DNA of 28,385 nt from a virus. Positions 7,601 through 16,700 of the stretch are shown in pieces. The stretch lies in the IMG/VR virus record IMGVR_UViG_3300010885_014814, positions 1-28,385 of that record. The stretch is one strand, 5' to 3'. The notes below the pieces were generated by a model, which had not been told where the DNA came from, searched no databases, and was given only the letters and a program-made list of their open reading frames with translations. Both the position numbers and the translations under genes were made by a program. Within the stretch, counting starts at the first letter, position 1; each line of letters opens with the position of its first letter.

Positions 7601-10600
7601 ATTGTATTGTATTTGTTTTGTCATATGGATTTTTATCAAAGGTAGAGCTTGGTATATTATATGCACCTTCTTTATGATTAGAAGTAGCAACCCTAAAAGA
7701 TATAGTAGTAGTTGAACCTGATGTACTTGTTTGATTAGCGGTTGGTGTTGTTCCTTTAACAGTTTCTCCAACTAGGAATACTCCAGAAGACATTGAAATT
7801 TCAAGAAGTTTACTGAAGCAGAAACTGTTTACATCAATATTATCAAAGAAACCATAGACTTGAGTATATGGTTTTAATCTCTTTCCAGTAAATTGGATAT
7901 TTCTGGACCTCATAGTATGAATAATATTTCTACTTATTATTCTATTACCAAGATTTGATGTATCTAGTTTTTCAGTTACCTTTGTTTGTGTTCCTGTTCG
8001 TTGTTGATCTAATGTTACTTTAACTTCTCCACTTACTGTGGATTTTGTTTCTGAATTTGTTGTTTCCGCCAAGAATGAACTTGGAACAACTCCATTTCTA
8101 GCATCTAGAGCATCAGATCCAAATTGCATTGCGAATTCATCCGCAGTTCCAGCCCTAGATGATGTTGTTGGAGTTGTACTGGATGATGAATTTAGATTAA
8201 AATCAACATTAACTCCAGTTGTTTCCCACGAATTCCAAATAACTGGACTAATTCCACTTCTTGCACCATTCGCATCTGCTGTGACAACAGCCCGCATTGC
8301 CTGAGCAACACCAAGAAATGACCCCTCCATTGTTACTGCATTTACTTTTTGTTGAGCAACATCAATCCACACATCTACCGTTGGGTCAAGTTCAATTGAA
8401 CCTTCCCATAATTTTACTAGAAATGGAGTTACATTCTCAGTTCTTGTAGCAAATGGTTGTTTTAGCCAAGATGTATCACTATAATCAAGTGTGACTACAT
8501 CTTTATTTCTTTTTGTGTTAGTTCCTAGGATATCTGCATATCTAGTATCTTGATTGGCTGTTGCTTTTGTTCCTATTTCCAGATTTAATGCGGTACTATA
8601 ATGAGATGGTCTTAATTCTTTTCTTGTTATATCAATACAGTTATTGACTCCAATACTAACATCTTGATTATCCATAGATGTGAAATTATCTACGGAGATA
8701 CCAGATTTAAATCTATTTAATCCATTAGAATCTGAAATAAATGAATTAAATGTTGCATTTTCAACTATTGATAGTGAAGTATAATATTCTAGATTTTTAA
8801 TTCTCGTCTCTAATCTAGAAATATCATCCATTTGATATCTTCTATGTGGAATAGAAGTAATTTTGACATTTTCTGCAGAATAAAGATATGCTGGTAATGC
8901 TATATTAGCAATATTCATTGCACCAGAAACTTCTTCTGGTAATTGTGGATTATCAGAAGGAGTTCCATATTTTACAGTAAGAATTCCAGATTTATCTATG
9001 AAAATTCTATCAATTCTTGGCAAATAATAAGAATATGATAGAGACATAGACTCACCAGACGCTATGATGTTCTTAGAACTATGTTGTCCGGTAGTACCCA
9101 AATCAAATGATCTACCATAAAATTCAAATGGTGATCTAGAATCTACAGTTACTGTATAATCAACTACTCTAGGTCTAGCATCTATTATATCTGTATTTCT
9201 AATAGAATTAACAGTTGGGATTTCTGACGTGTAATTGTATCCATTATATGATTCTACTGTTGTAATATCACCAATATCTGAAGAATTATATACTCCCTTA
9301 GAAAAATAAAAAATTAATTTACCCTTTGGTTCTTCTACTTCAGACTTTCTTAGTATTCTTGAATAATCATAATGAGTTAATGTTTGTCCATTTGTGAAAG
9401 TATAATTTTTTGTTATATTCTTACTACCAGAATTTAATTGAGATACAATAGCACTAACATTAGAGGTAGTGAATGTAATAACTTCGCCATTCTCAAATGA
9501 AATTGAATTTTTTTGTATAAATTCAATACTGGAATCTCCAGTCCTGACAATATATAATGCTCTTGCTCCACTTACAGTACCAACAATCTCCTCACCAAGT
9601 ATTAAATCATTTGTTGTTGATGTTGGTCCATCTAAGGAACCAACAGTCATATATGGAGCAGTTGGGTTTGCAGTTGTATTGGATTCAAATATACCATATA
9701 TCCTGACAACATCTGGAACATTTAAACAAATTACATCATCTTGAACTCTTGTTCCAAATGGGTAATTTCCATATGTTAATCCATCATTTACTGTTGCTTG
9801 TCCGGTTCCAGAATATGAATATTTTGATTTACTTATTACTAGATTAGATACAATATGTTGTTTTTTAGATTTTGATTTTATTTTATCTTTTCTTAACGTT
9901 GCTATTAATATTGCCCCAGTATTATTTGTGCCTAGTCCATTAATTACTAATTCAGTTGAACCAGGAGTAAAACTAAATTTATCTGAAGATAGTGGTTCAA
10001 TAGCACCATCTGAGCGAATTAGAATATATCTTTCTTCATCAAATGGTAAAAATACTTCATTTTCTCCAGAAAAAATAGTTGCAGTTGATTTACTTGTTAT
10101 ATTTGTAGTAAATTGCTTGCGGATTGTTAAACTAGAATTTATTAAGTCTATAGATTCTATATTTTCTTTTGGTAGAATACTGAATAATGATCTATTATCT
10201 GCTGCATTACCACTACCAGAAATTTTTTGTATATCAGATGATACTACAGTTAAATCTGTAACAGCGGTAAGTGCGGATGGTAGTCCACCATCACATACTC
10301 CAGTAACTGTAGTAACACCAGATATAACAATAGAATTTGTAGATACTGTGGTCACTTTTGCATATGATTTATCTGTAAATCCAACTCTAGAATATCTTAC
10401 TATATTTCCAACGGATACTGTACCTGGAAATGTAATTTGAGAAGTACTAATGGTAGAAATTCCACCACTAGTAGCAGATATATCCGCTACTCCAATAAAT
10501 TTAGATTGTGTCTGAATAACATCTGCAGTAAATGTACTTGATGTGCCAACAATACCATATACAGACTGAACATCGGAAATACCAAAATTAGTAACGGCAA

Positions 10601-12209
10601 TACTTACTCTACTATTATTAGATACCCCATTGAATACTAAATTTTCTCCAATAAAGAAATTACCATTTACTTGATATGCAGTTAATCCAGTTCCAACACT
10701 AACGGCAGATTTTAGGAATGCTGTTGCTCCACTAGATTCACCTTTAATATAAGTTGGTAATGTAAGAGTTACTGGAGTATTAACTGTAATATCAGTATAT
10801 GTTTGTACATCAAATAAAGATACGCTCCATTCATTTATATTTAAATTAGATGTATTATATGAACCAGATTCCATTTTGAAATCATATATTCTGGCAATAC
10901 CGATTTCTTTACCAGCAGCAGATGTTTGAGTTGACCCAACTCTATCATTTCTTAAACTTAATGTGTTGGATGTATTAAATCCAATAGTTGCTGATCCATA
11001 TACTCTATTTACAGACAATGTTGGACCAAATCCAAAATTTACTGCCTGGTTATTTATTTTATTTGTGGTTCTTGGTTTTGGTACATCTAGAAAAGTTGGT
11101 CCCTCAGTCTTAACTTCATATCCTCTAACATATGCTTTTCCTGGACCTATTTTATAGATTGCTATAGAATCGCTTGGGACATTTCCACTGGATGTCTGTT
11201 GATTGGAATTATATAATCCACGGTTACCATATCCATTATTTAAACTTTCCTTACAAAAAACAGAAAATTCTCTTATATAATAATGTCCAGATTCATCAAA
11301 TGTCCTTGTTGCTAACGCATCCCCTAAAATATTATACTCAATGGAATCATTAATATCTCTCAAAATCCCATTCTCAACTGTAGCTAGTTGAATAAAATTT
11401 TGGTCTTCAAAATCATTTATTGATTTTTTGGCAAGTGTTGCTGTTATTTTTAGTCTATCTGCTCCAGGGGCAGCATAATTATTAAATCCTTTGGAATTAT
11501 CATTCAGTGTTGGATCTAGTTCTTGAGTTATTATTTGTTCATATACATCAAATCCAACTCTATAACTAGGTGTATTGGTATATTGATCTAATATTAATAT
11601 CTGGTCATTAACATTAACAAAGTGTCCTCTTAGAAAATATACCCCACTACTAATAGTAAATGCCGATCCAGTTGAAGATGCATTTGATGATATTACCGTA
11701 GAGAATCCCTCTCCAGCAGAAATAGAGGTAGTTGAATATTCTAAATTCTCATCTGTAATTAAAATTTCGCCATCAGTAAATTCTCTCGTTGTGAAATTTA
11801 CTGAATTTGATTCTAGATAATCAATATATATTGTATAATTATTCTTCTCAGATACCGAATTGGTGATATAAGTCACTACTTTGGCAACTACCCCAGAAGA
11901 TTGCCCACGTATCTTTTTACCAACTAGTTGATCTAAGTATAAAGATACTGGAATTCCAAGAAATTCACTCTCAATTTGTACTGAATAAAAATTACTAGAG
12001 TACTTTGTTTGTCCCGGAATTACTTTAGCTCCCTCTTTAAAGAAGTGGGTACCAAATTGTTCTACTTGATTCTGTAATATTGACTGTAAACTAGTTAATT
12101 CCCTAGCTTGAACAGGGGATGTTGGTTTGAATAATACCCTATAATAATCACTTTTGGGACTAAAGTCATCAAAATATGGAGCAACATTAAGACTAGTTTC
12201 TTGTGGCAT
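4656..12209 (-). CDS. giant DUF4815-type baseplate/tail structural protein
   Basis: This 2517-residue protein sits where T4 has gp9-gp12. Its N-terminus (DYYRVLFKPTSPVQARELTS, about 21-40; LQSILQNQVEQFGTHFFKEG, about 41-60) is the signature of DUF4815 proteins, large virion proteins common in marine T4-like phages. Conserved blocks further on are RLETRIKNLEYYTSLSIVE (about 1130-1150), KELRPSHYSTALNLE, GKRLKPYTQVYGFFDNIDV (about 1430-1450), DPLAQSFAVDENTGIFVTKV (about 1700) and TWTPSQYDDLTFEIYRANF (about 1835-1855). A turn-rich module with GDEIIKYTGISGNTLTSITRG lies near 2140-2160. The C-terminal 300 residues are another beta-rich unit ending LFRNLRIIALA. No transmembrane or enzymatic motif is apparent. 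The likely role is a peripheral baseplate or fibre-attachment protein; the exact T4 counterpart is uncertain. The frame is intact and starts 6 bases after the gp8 C-terminal stop. Confidence 0.82.
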   Translation of the reverse strand: MPQETSLNVAPYFDDFSPKSDYYRVLFKPTSPVQARELTSLQSILQNQVEQFGTHFFKEGAKVIPGQTKYSSNFYSVQIESEFLGIPVSLYLDQLVGKKIRGQSSGVVAKVVTYITNSVSEKNNYTIYIDYLESNSVNFTTREFTDGEILITDENLEYSTTSISAGEGFSTVISSNASSTGSAFTISSGVYFLRGHFVNVNDQILILDQYTNTPSYRVGFDVYEQIITQELDPTLNDNSKGFNNYAAPGADRLKITATLAKKSINDFEDQNFIQLATVENGILRDINDSIEYNILGDALATRTFDESGHYYIREFSVFCKESLNNGYGNRGLYNSNQQTSSGNVPSDSIAIYKIGPGKAYVRGYEVKTEGPTFLDVPKPRTTNKINNQAVNFGFGPTLSVNRVYGSATIGFNTSNTLSLRNDRVGSTQTSAAGKEIGIARIYDFKMESGSYNTSNLNINEWSVSLFDVQTYTDITVNTPVTLTLPTYIKGESSGATAFLKSAVSVGTGLTAYQVNGNFFIGENLVFNGVSNNSRVSIAVTNFGISDVQSVYGIVGTSSTFTADVIQTQSKFIGVADISATSGGISTISTSQITFPGTVSVGNIVRYSRVGFTDKSYAKVTTVSTNSIVISGVTTVTGVCDGGLPSALTAVTDLTVVSSDIQKISGSGNAADNRSLFSILPKENIESIDLINSSLTIRKQFTTNITSKSTATIFSGENEVFLPFDEERYILIRSDGAIEPLSSDKFSFTPGSTELVINGLGTNNTGAILIATLRKDKIKSKSKKQHIVSNLVISKSKYSYSGTGQATVNDGLTYGNYPFGTRVQDDVICLNVPDVVRIYGIFESNTTANPTAPYMTVGSLDGPTSTTNDLILGEEIVGTVSGARALYIVRTGDSSIEFIQKNSISFENGEVITFTTSNVSAIVSQLNSGSKNITKNYTFTNGQTLTHYDYSRILRKSEVEEPKGKLIFYFSKGVYNSSDIGDITTVESYNGYNYTSEIPTVNSIRNTDIIDARPRVVDYTVTVDSRSPFEFYGRSFDLGTTGQHSSKNIIASGESMSLSYSYYLPRIDRIFIDKSGILTVKYGTPSDNPQLPEEVSGAMNIANIALPAYLYSAENVKITSIPHRRYQMDDISRLETRIKNLEYYTSLSIVENATFNSFISDSNGLNRFKSGISVDNFTSMDNQDVSIGVNNCIDITRKELRPSHYSTALNLEIGTKATANQDTRYADILGTNTKRNKDVVTLDYSDTSWLKQPFATRTENVTPFLVKLWEGSIELDPTVDVWIDVAQQKVNAVTMEGSFLGVAQAMRAVVTADANGARSGISPVIWNSWETTGVNVDFNLNSSSSTTPTTSSRAGTADEFAMQFGSDALDARNGVVPSSFLAETTNSETKSTVSGEVKVTLDQQRTGTQTKVTEKLDTSNLGNRIISRNIIHTMRSRNIQFTGKRLKPYTQVYGFFDNIDVNSFCFSKLLEISMSSGVFLVGETVKGTTPTANQTSTSGSTTTISFRVATSNHKEGAYNIPSSTFDKNPYDKTNTIQSAYSATSTILNVDTASLSSESLPTLTGCIKTGMILKGQTSGAEATITNNRLITDSLGTIIGSFLVPDSKNTANPIFETGRNRLRLTSSSIDSKIPGIVTTSAEEIFFSQGDIDNTQETTLTLRNATVDHIDQTPQHRTLDGSDTASTTFTSGTSSSLTGVYQDPLAQSFAVDENTGIFVTKVDLYFNTKDPILPVTLQIREVELGTPSRKILAYSQVILPPDKINLSDDASIPTTFTFDAPVYLQGQKEYALVVISDSSEYNVWISRLGEFNVNSQNGGKVPVSTQRLLGSLFTSQNASTWTPSQYDDLTFEIYRANFVPNGSVQLFNPSLPSDLELLAKDSLITISNNVKIGIGTTVNDSGLTVGNTILQNGSNATGKLVGYGGSATNTLTITNAGVGYTPSSGSYTFTGVALTSYIGSGINATANITVANGVAVGATILAGGQGYTIGDVLSPIQIGSNTLGLGMKLSVATLTGQNQLIVDNVQGEFLTGITNYIKYVNNSGTTTNLNGATVVPSSPITTLSDGLHFKVYQKNHGMHVNTNLTAASNLINVGNVTSDTLPTTLTTNYGSGDSGSINITSSTNFGTFENVGVATTNPGYVLIGDEIIKYTGISGNTLTSITRGIDDTKPFSYASGDLVYKYELNGVSLRRINTSHAMSDVIDVIEQTNLDYYHVKVDTSTNGVNRSTTSSGFPILHFNSTTNTGGTLAKSTYNIPFELITPSIKTITPTGTIINCSARTISGRSLNGTESEFVDKGFQDITLNNPNYFDSPRIVASDINQSTYLSSLPANKSFTVNMNLSSSDSKLSPAIDLQHCKVVFTSNRINNPITDYANDPRVNSIIDDPNAFYYATKTINLENPATSIQLLVDAYINNYSDVRAFYSINPGASAKEAIFVPFPGYNNLDNNGIVIDSALNDGLPDRKIAKVDSYVFNPPLSLFNEYKFTIDKLTSFNSFRIKLIGTTTNQAVVPLFRNLRIIALA

Positions 12210-12215
12210 AATACT

Positions 12216-12854
12216 TTAGAACTGCAAGATGATTTTTATATCTTCTTTCTGAGAAGTGGATCTAGTTATAGATGGTCTATTATCAACATAAATTATGTTG
12301 CCAGAATATTTTTTAACTTCTGGTTGTGCAACACCTTGATTAAAATTTTGACCAAGATAATATGTTCTACTATTTATTACAGTAGATATACCAGTAAATC
12401 CAGTATCAATTCCAAGATTTATCGTACCACCGTGAATGATTAAATTCCCACTAGTTGTTGGTGATGCGGTAAATCTATTTAAATTAAATCCATAAATTGG
12501 AGATGAATTTAATGAATTATCTGTATTGAATCCAACAACGGATCTATCTTGCCAATATTTTAATACCCCAGTATTTTGGTCATATGATATTACTCTACCA
12601 ACTGCAGTTGAACCAATTCCAATTGTTTGTGTGACAAATGTATCTGCAGTAAATATTGCTCCATTATATCCAGTTCCACTCAATTTAAGTGCATAAACAG
12701 CACTTGCTTTATCGGGAGTTAAATTTTCACTTGACCCATATGATTTTGGATTTTCAATTATACCAACTCTGGCTATTTGATTACCAATTATAAAATCTGG
12801 ATTTTCTGTATCATTTTCAATTCTTGAATATATTAGTACATTATATGCACCCAA
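12216..12854 (-). CDS. 8: gp8 baseplate wedge protein, C-terminal fragment
   Basis: This 212-codon frame is the C-terminal part of gp8, separated from the N-terminal part only by one in-frame TAA at 12855-12857. Its beginning (GAYNVLIYSRIEN, then GNQIARVGIIENPKSYG) lines up with the T4 gp8 segment RQISIITNPLEAKA. Its end (IIYVDNRPSITRSTSQKEDI, then KIILQF) lines up with the T4 C-terminus MIYMENRPPI...QTEEINILFTF. The middle contains marine-type insertions. The only start at the left border is the TTG directly after the TAA, with no well-placed Shine-Dalgarno, so independent initiation would be weak. It could be made by reinitiation or readthrough, or the TAA could be a sequence error. It ends 6 bases before the DUF4815 gene. 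Confidence 0.8.
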   Translation of the reverse strand: MGAYNVLIYSRIENDTENPDFIIGNQIARVGIIENPKSYGSSENLTPDKASAVYALKLSGTGYNGAIFTADTFVTQTIGIGSTAVGRVISYDQNTGVLKYWQDRSVVGFNTDNSLNSSPIYGFNLNRFTASPTTSGNLIIHGGTINLGIDTGFTGISTVINSRTYYLGQNFNQGVAQPEVKKYSGNIIYVDNRPSITRSTSQKEDIKIILQF

Positions 12855-12857
12855 TTA
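12855..12857 (-). other. in-frame TAA interrupting gp8
   Basis: On the minus strand the local reading is ...GGA TAT GAC ATT TAT CGT TAA TTG GGT GCA TAT AAT.... Codons on both sides stay in one frame and both sides match gp8, so one base substitution explains the interruption. A glutamine or glutamate codon (CAA or GAA) is the simplest ancestor. TAA also ends most intact genes here, so it is not reassigned throughout the genome. Confidence 0.85.
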
Positions 12858-13775
12858 ACGATAAATGTCATATCCATGCCCACCGTCTGGTGGAATTATT
12901 ACATCAAAAGATGGTTGTATGGACCCAGTTGGTACACCACCAGCGACCAAATCTAGAGTACCATAAGTGTATTGAGAACCACCATTAGAAACAACAACGG
13001 ATTCTATTTTTGAATCACCATTGATTACAACAGTTGCTTCCGCCCCATATCCATCACCTCTGATGGGGACTTTTGTGTATATTTTATTTGGTAAACCTAT
13101 TCCAATTCCTCTATTTGTTATTGTGATTATTTTTAATTGTCCACTAGATGTTGCATTATTTCTAATGGATACACTATCAATAGATGATTCCCAATTTTTT
13201 GGTACTGGAATATAATTGGTGGAATCAAATTTAATAACTTCACTTGGTTTAATTGTATAGAGATATTTCCAAATATACCCATCTCCACTTGTACCCGCCT
13301 CTCTTGGTTCTAAATCTGTAAATGTTGGCTCATCAAGAGATGGTCTTCCAGAAATATTATCAGGACTTATTCCATTATGTAGACAAATGTATACTCTATA
13401 GTCACTATTAAGAATATAATAATTGGCAGAATATAAATTTGTTGAGCCAGATGGGTTAGCTCCTTTATTTGGATCAACACTTATATCATGACGATACATA
13501 TCGTATGTTGTGCCAGAAGTCCACCTCAATTTTTTAATAACTTGACTAACATCATTGGAATTGATTTTCTTCAATCCAATCATTGTATCCCAATAATTGT
13601 TTTCTTCATCAAAATTATCTTTTGGTGAAGGTGGAGACACATCCCAGTCGGATTGGAAACTAGTGGCGTTTGGTAATCCAACAAAAGTATAGTATGAATT
13701 GTTAGTGGATGATACTCCAGAAACAAAGTTCTTGGCGTTTAGTATACGCAATTGGTCAGTTATAATAGCAGGCAT
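12855..13775 (-). CDS. 8: gp8 baseplate wedge protein, N-terminal fragment
   Basis: This 306-residue frame is the N-terminal part of a gp8-like baseplate wedge subunit. The T4-like features are YWDTMIGLKKI (61-71, compare MWTHMMGTVKV in T4), YRVYICLHNG (126-135, compare LVYRCLD) and GDGYIWKYLYTIKPSEVIKF (164-183, compare GDGYVWEYLFEIPPD). NYIPVPKNWE (187-196, compare EYIVVPWPEE) follows. Residues 210-290 hold the Gly-Tyr repeat type also seen in gp14 and gp7. Translation stops at TAA after PDGGHGYDIYR, but the same frame continues with LGAYNVLIYSR, which is plainly the rest of gp8. Read through, the protein would be about 519 residues (T4 gp8 is 334). The ATG is 19 bases after the gp7 stop, with a weak ribosome binding site. 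Confidence 0.85.
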   Translation of the reverse strand: MPAIITDQLRILNAKNFVSGVSSTNNSYYTFVGLPNATSFQSDWDVSPPSPKDNFDEENNYWDTMIGLKKINSNDVSQVIKKLRWTSGTTYDMYRHDISVDPNKGANPSGSTNLYSANYYILNSDYRVYICLHNGISPDNISGRPSLDEPTFTDLEPREAGTSGDGYIWKYLYTIKPSEVIKFDSTNYIPVPKNWESSIDSVSIRNNATSSGQLKIITITNRGIGIGLPNKIYTKVPIRGDGYGAEATVVINGDSKIESVVVSNGGSQYTYGTLDLVAGGVPTGSIQPSFDVIIPPDGGHGYDIYR

Positions 13776-13794
13776 TTTAAATATTTTTCTTTAT

Positions 13795-16700
13795 TTAGGA
13801 TAGATAGTTTAGATATTTTAGTGGATTGATTCTAGTTACTACCGAAGAGGTAGTTAATCCAATAATTCCGTTTCTAGTGTACGCATTAAATTCTTGTGGT
13901 ATGGATCTATCCCCCAATACTATCTTACCCCAAGAAAATTCACCAAAATAGGAACTATATCCAGTTCCAGTCAATGAATTATAATTAGAAACACTAACAA
14001 TTACTCTAGATACATGAGTTATTCCAATTCCAGTAACACTTGTTTGAGCAATAGATACGTCAGCAACTTCATATACATTATCTAGATATTGTGTACTAAT
14101 ACCAAGAATTGATGAATTCTGATATAACGAAGTTACTCCATTTCCAATATTTGTATTAAATGTTGAGAAATAGTATCCAGTTTGTATTCCACTTATAGTT
14201 GTCACTCCAGTTATAACTGAATTTCTTAAATCCGAATTCATAGGAATATATAAATCAAATATTATTCCAGTAGAAGCTACACCAACAGAAGTAGTCTTAA
14301 CACCAACAATAATACCATAGTCCCCAGAATAGGATACATTTTTAATTTCTTCATATACTAATGATGGAGATTCAATCAATACAGATGGTGAATTTGTGGG
14401 GGTATATCCGATTCCTGGATTTATAATACTAATGCTAGTAACAATTCCGGATGTTATGGCTGATTGTGCAGATGCCATATAAGTGGAACCAATTCCTATG
14501 GGGTAACTAATCGTTACTGATGGAATAGATGCGTATCCACTACCACCATTTGATATATTAATTGAAGAAATTGTTCCGGCTATTGATACAATAGCTGTTG
14601 CTGCTGCACCAATTCTCTCGTCTTGTGATATTAATACAATTGATTTTTGTAATTGGTCTGTTGAATTCTCATTTAAACTATCAAATAGTGGTCTTGCATT
14701 TTGCACGAACATCACATCAGACCCAATACCAACTGATTGAATCATATAAGTCGTTGGATTAATTAATGGTTCATATTTTACTCTTGATTTTCCAACAACT
14801 TTTCCATTAATAATTTTATCTACTAGTTGTCTACACCAATTAATTGGTCTAACTATTAGTTCATCATTAGATAATCCTGGTCCCGGATATGGATTTGTTT
14901 GTATTAAATCTGTTGCATTTATTCTTGTTACTGCTCTTTCATCTTGAAGTAAAGAATTATTTTGACCAAGTTCTGGTGAATTTCTTAATTGTACATCGTC
15001 CCCAATTTTTATAGTTTCTAATATATCATTATAGATGACATCTATTTCTCCGCTACCCTTATAAAACAATAATTTAGATAAATCACCTGCTTTTGGTGAT
15101 TCATTAAATGTTATTGTGCTACCACCATCAAATAAATATGCATCTCCGGGAATTTGTAATACATTATTAATAAACACAAATAGTGTTGCTTGGATATCTA
15201 TATTTGATCCTTTTTTAGCACGAATAGTTATTGGCGATTCGTTTAGTGATATTCCAAATGTCTTAGCTGTACCATCAAATTGTGGATCTAATCTATCCAA
15301 TACTTGTAATTGCCCTATAGACCACGCGGAGAAACTAGTGTTATATGTTTTATCTATAAGTATCTGAAATTCTTCAAATGGTTTTGAAGAATCAGTAGGT
15401 ATACCAGACAATCCTCCAAAATTTACAGTAAGTATTTCATTTGGTTGATAACCATACCCAAAATTATTAATTGTTAGGTCAATTATACTAGAACCACTAC
15501 CAACAACAATATCAATATTTGCTTCAGTTCCTACACCAACTGAAGAAGATGTGCTATAAATTAGTGGGATATTGGAGTAACTAAATGGCGCATCAAAAAA
15601 TACAGTTGGTGGATTTGTGGTTGTGTATCCAGTTCCTGGATTTGTTATAGCAACACTAACAATGTGTCCATTACTAATTGCTGCTGTTCCTATAAATTGT
15701 ATAGTAGCCGCGATATCATCATCAGTTCTTACTCCAACATTTACGTGAGTTTGAATTCCCGCCCTATATCCAGCTCCACTATTACCAATACTTATTGATG
15801 ATATTGTACCCGCAATGGAAACAATCGCAGTTCCTCCAGCAGATACTAGTGGTTGATATCCAAATCCACTAGAAGATCCAACAGAAACTATAATTCCACC
15901 AACAGGAAGACTAGATGTATTGATATCATAACCAACAGATGAAGCTGCTCCTATGAATGATATTGTACTTATTCCAGAATTTTCTGAAATAGTATAATTT
16001 TCTAATGCACTCTGTACTCCTTGTGGTTGTTGAAATACCCCACCAACCAAAACTATTGCATTATCTGTTGAAAACCCAGTAACATTTTGTTGGCTAGATG
16101 TTAGAGTAAAATCACTATCCATCCCAGTAAATTCATTTGAAAAATCATCAAATACATAATTTTTAGAATATGTTTCACTTACGCCATTTACATCTCCAGA
16201 TCGTAGGAATACTCTTCCGTGGAAGGTATAACTAGTAGAAATTCCAATCCAATCTCTTTCATTTGGTGGATTTGTTGTTGAGCTTATTGGAGTTAGTCCA
16301 GTTGGTGCCTCAACAAAATTAATAATATTATTTACGATATTATAATTTCCTTGATACTTTCTAACCACTGAATTAGATGGATGTGATGAGATTCCCGTTC
16401 CCATCCAATGTCTATCAACAAGTAATACATTAGTACTACCGAATCCAACAGTTTGAATCTTCATCAATTCATCATCTATTTTTATTAAATCACCACCAAA
16501 GAATGAAGTTATTTGATTAATTTTTATTGTTGAGTCATATTCATTTGAATAATCTGCAAGTGTTGTGGTCATTGCGGTTGATACAATAGGTGATTGAATT
16601 ATATTGTTGAGTGATATTAGAGTTTTAGCATTTTGATTAGTTGCTGTAAATATGTGTACAGATCCAATTCCAACTGAAGTAATGTCTAAAGGCTTTGGAA

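Noticed and set aside
7213-10440. Open frames of 80-170 codons on the plus strand opposite the DUF4815 gene (for example 7213-7677 and 9928-10440)
   Set aside because: They lie antisense to a recognisable protein, have no ribosome binding sites or homology I recognise, and arise from the low stop frequency opposite Ser/Thr/Val-rich codons.
5111-11060. Additional TATTTAT-type late promoter matches inside the DUF4815 gene
   Set aside because: They are imperfect, lie deep inside coding sequence and are expected by chance in AT-rich DNA.
13776-13800. A CTAAATA promoter-like motif between gp7 and gp8
   Set aside because: It lacks the full ATAAATA core and overlaps the end of gp7; too weak to list as a promoter.
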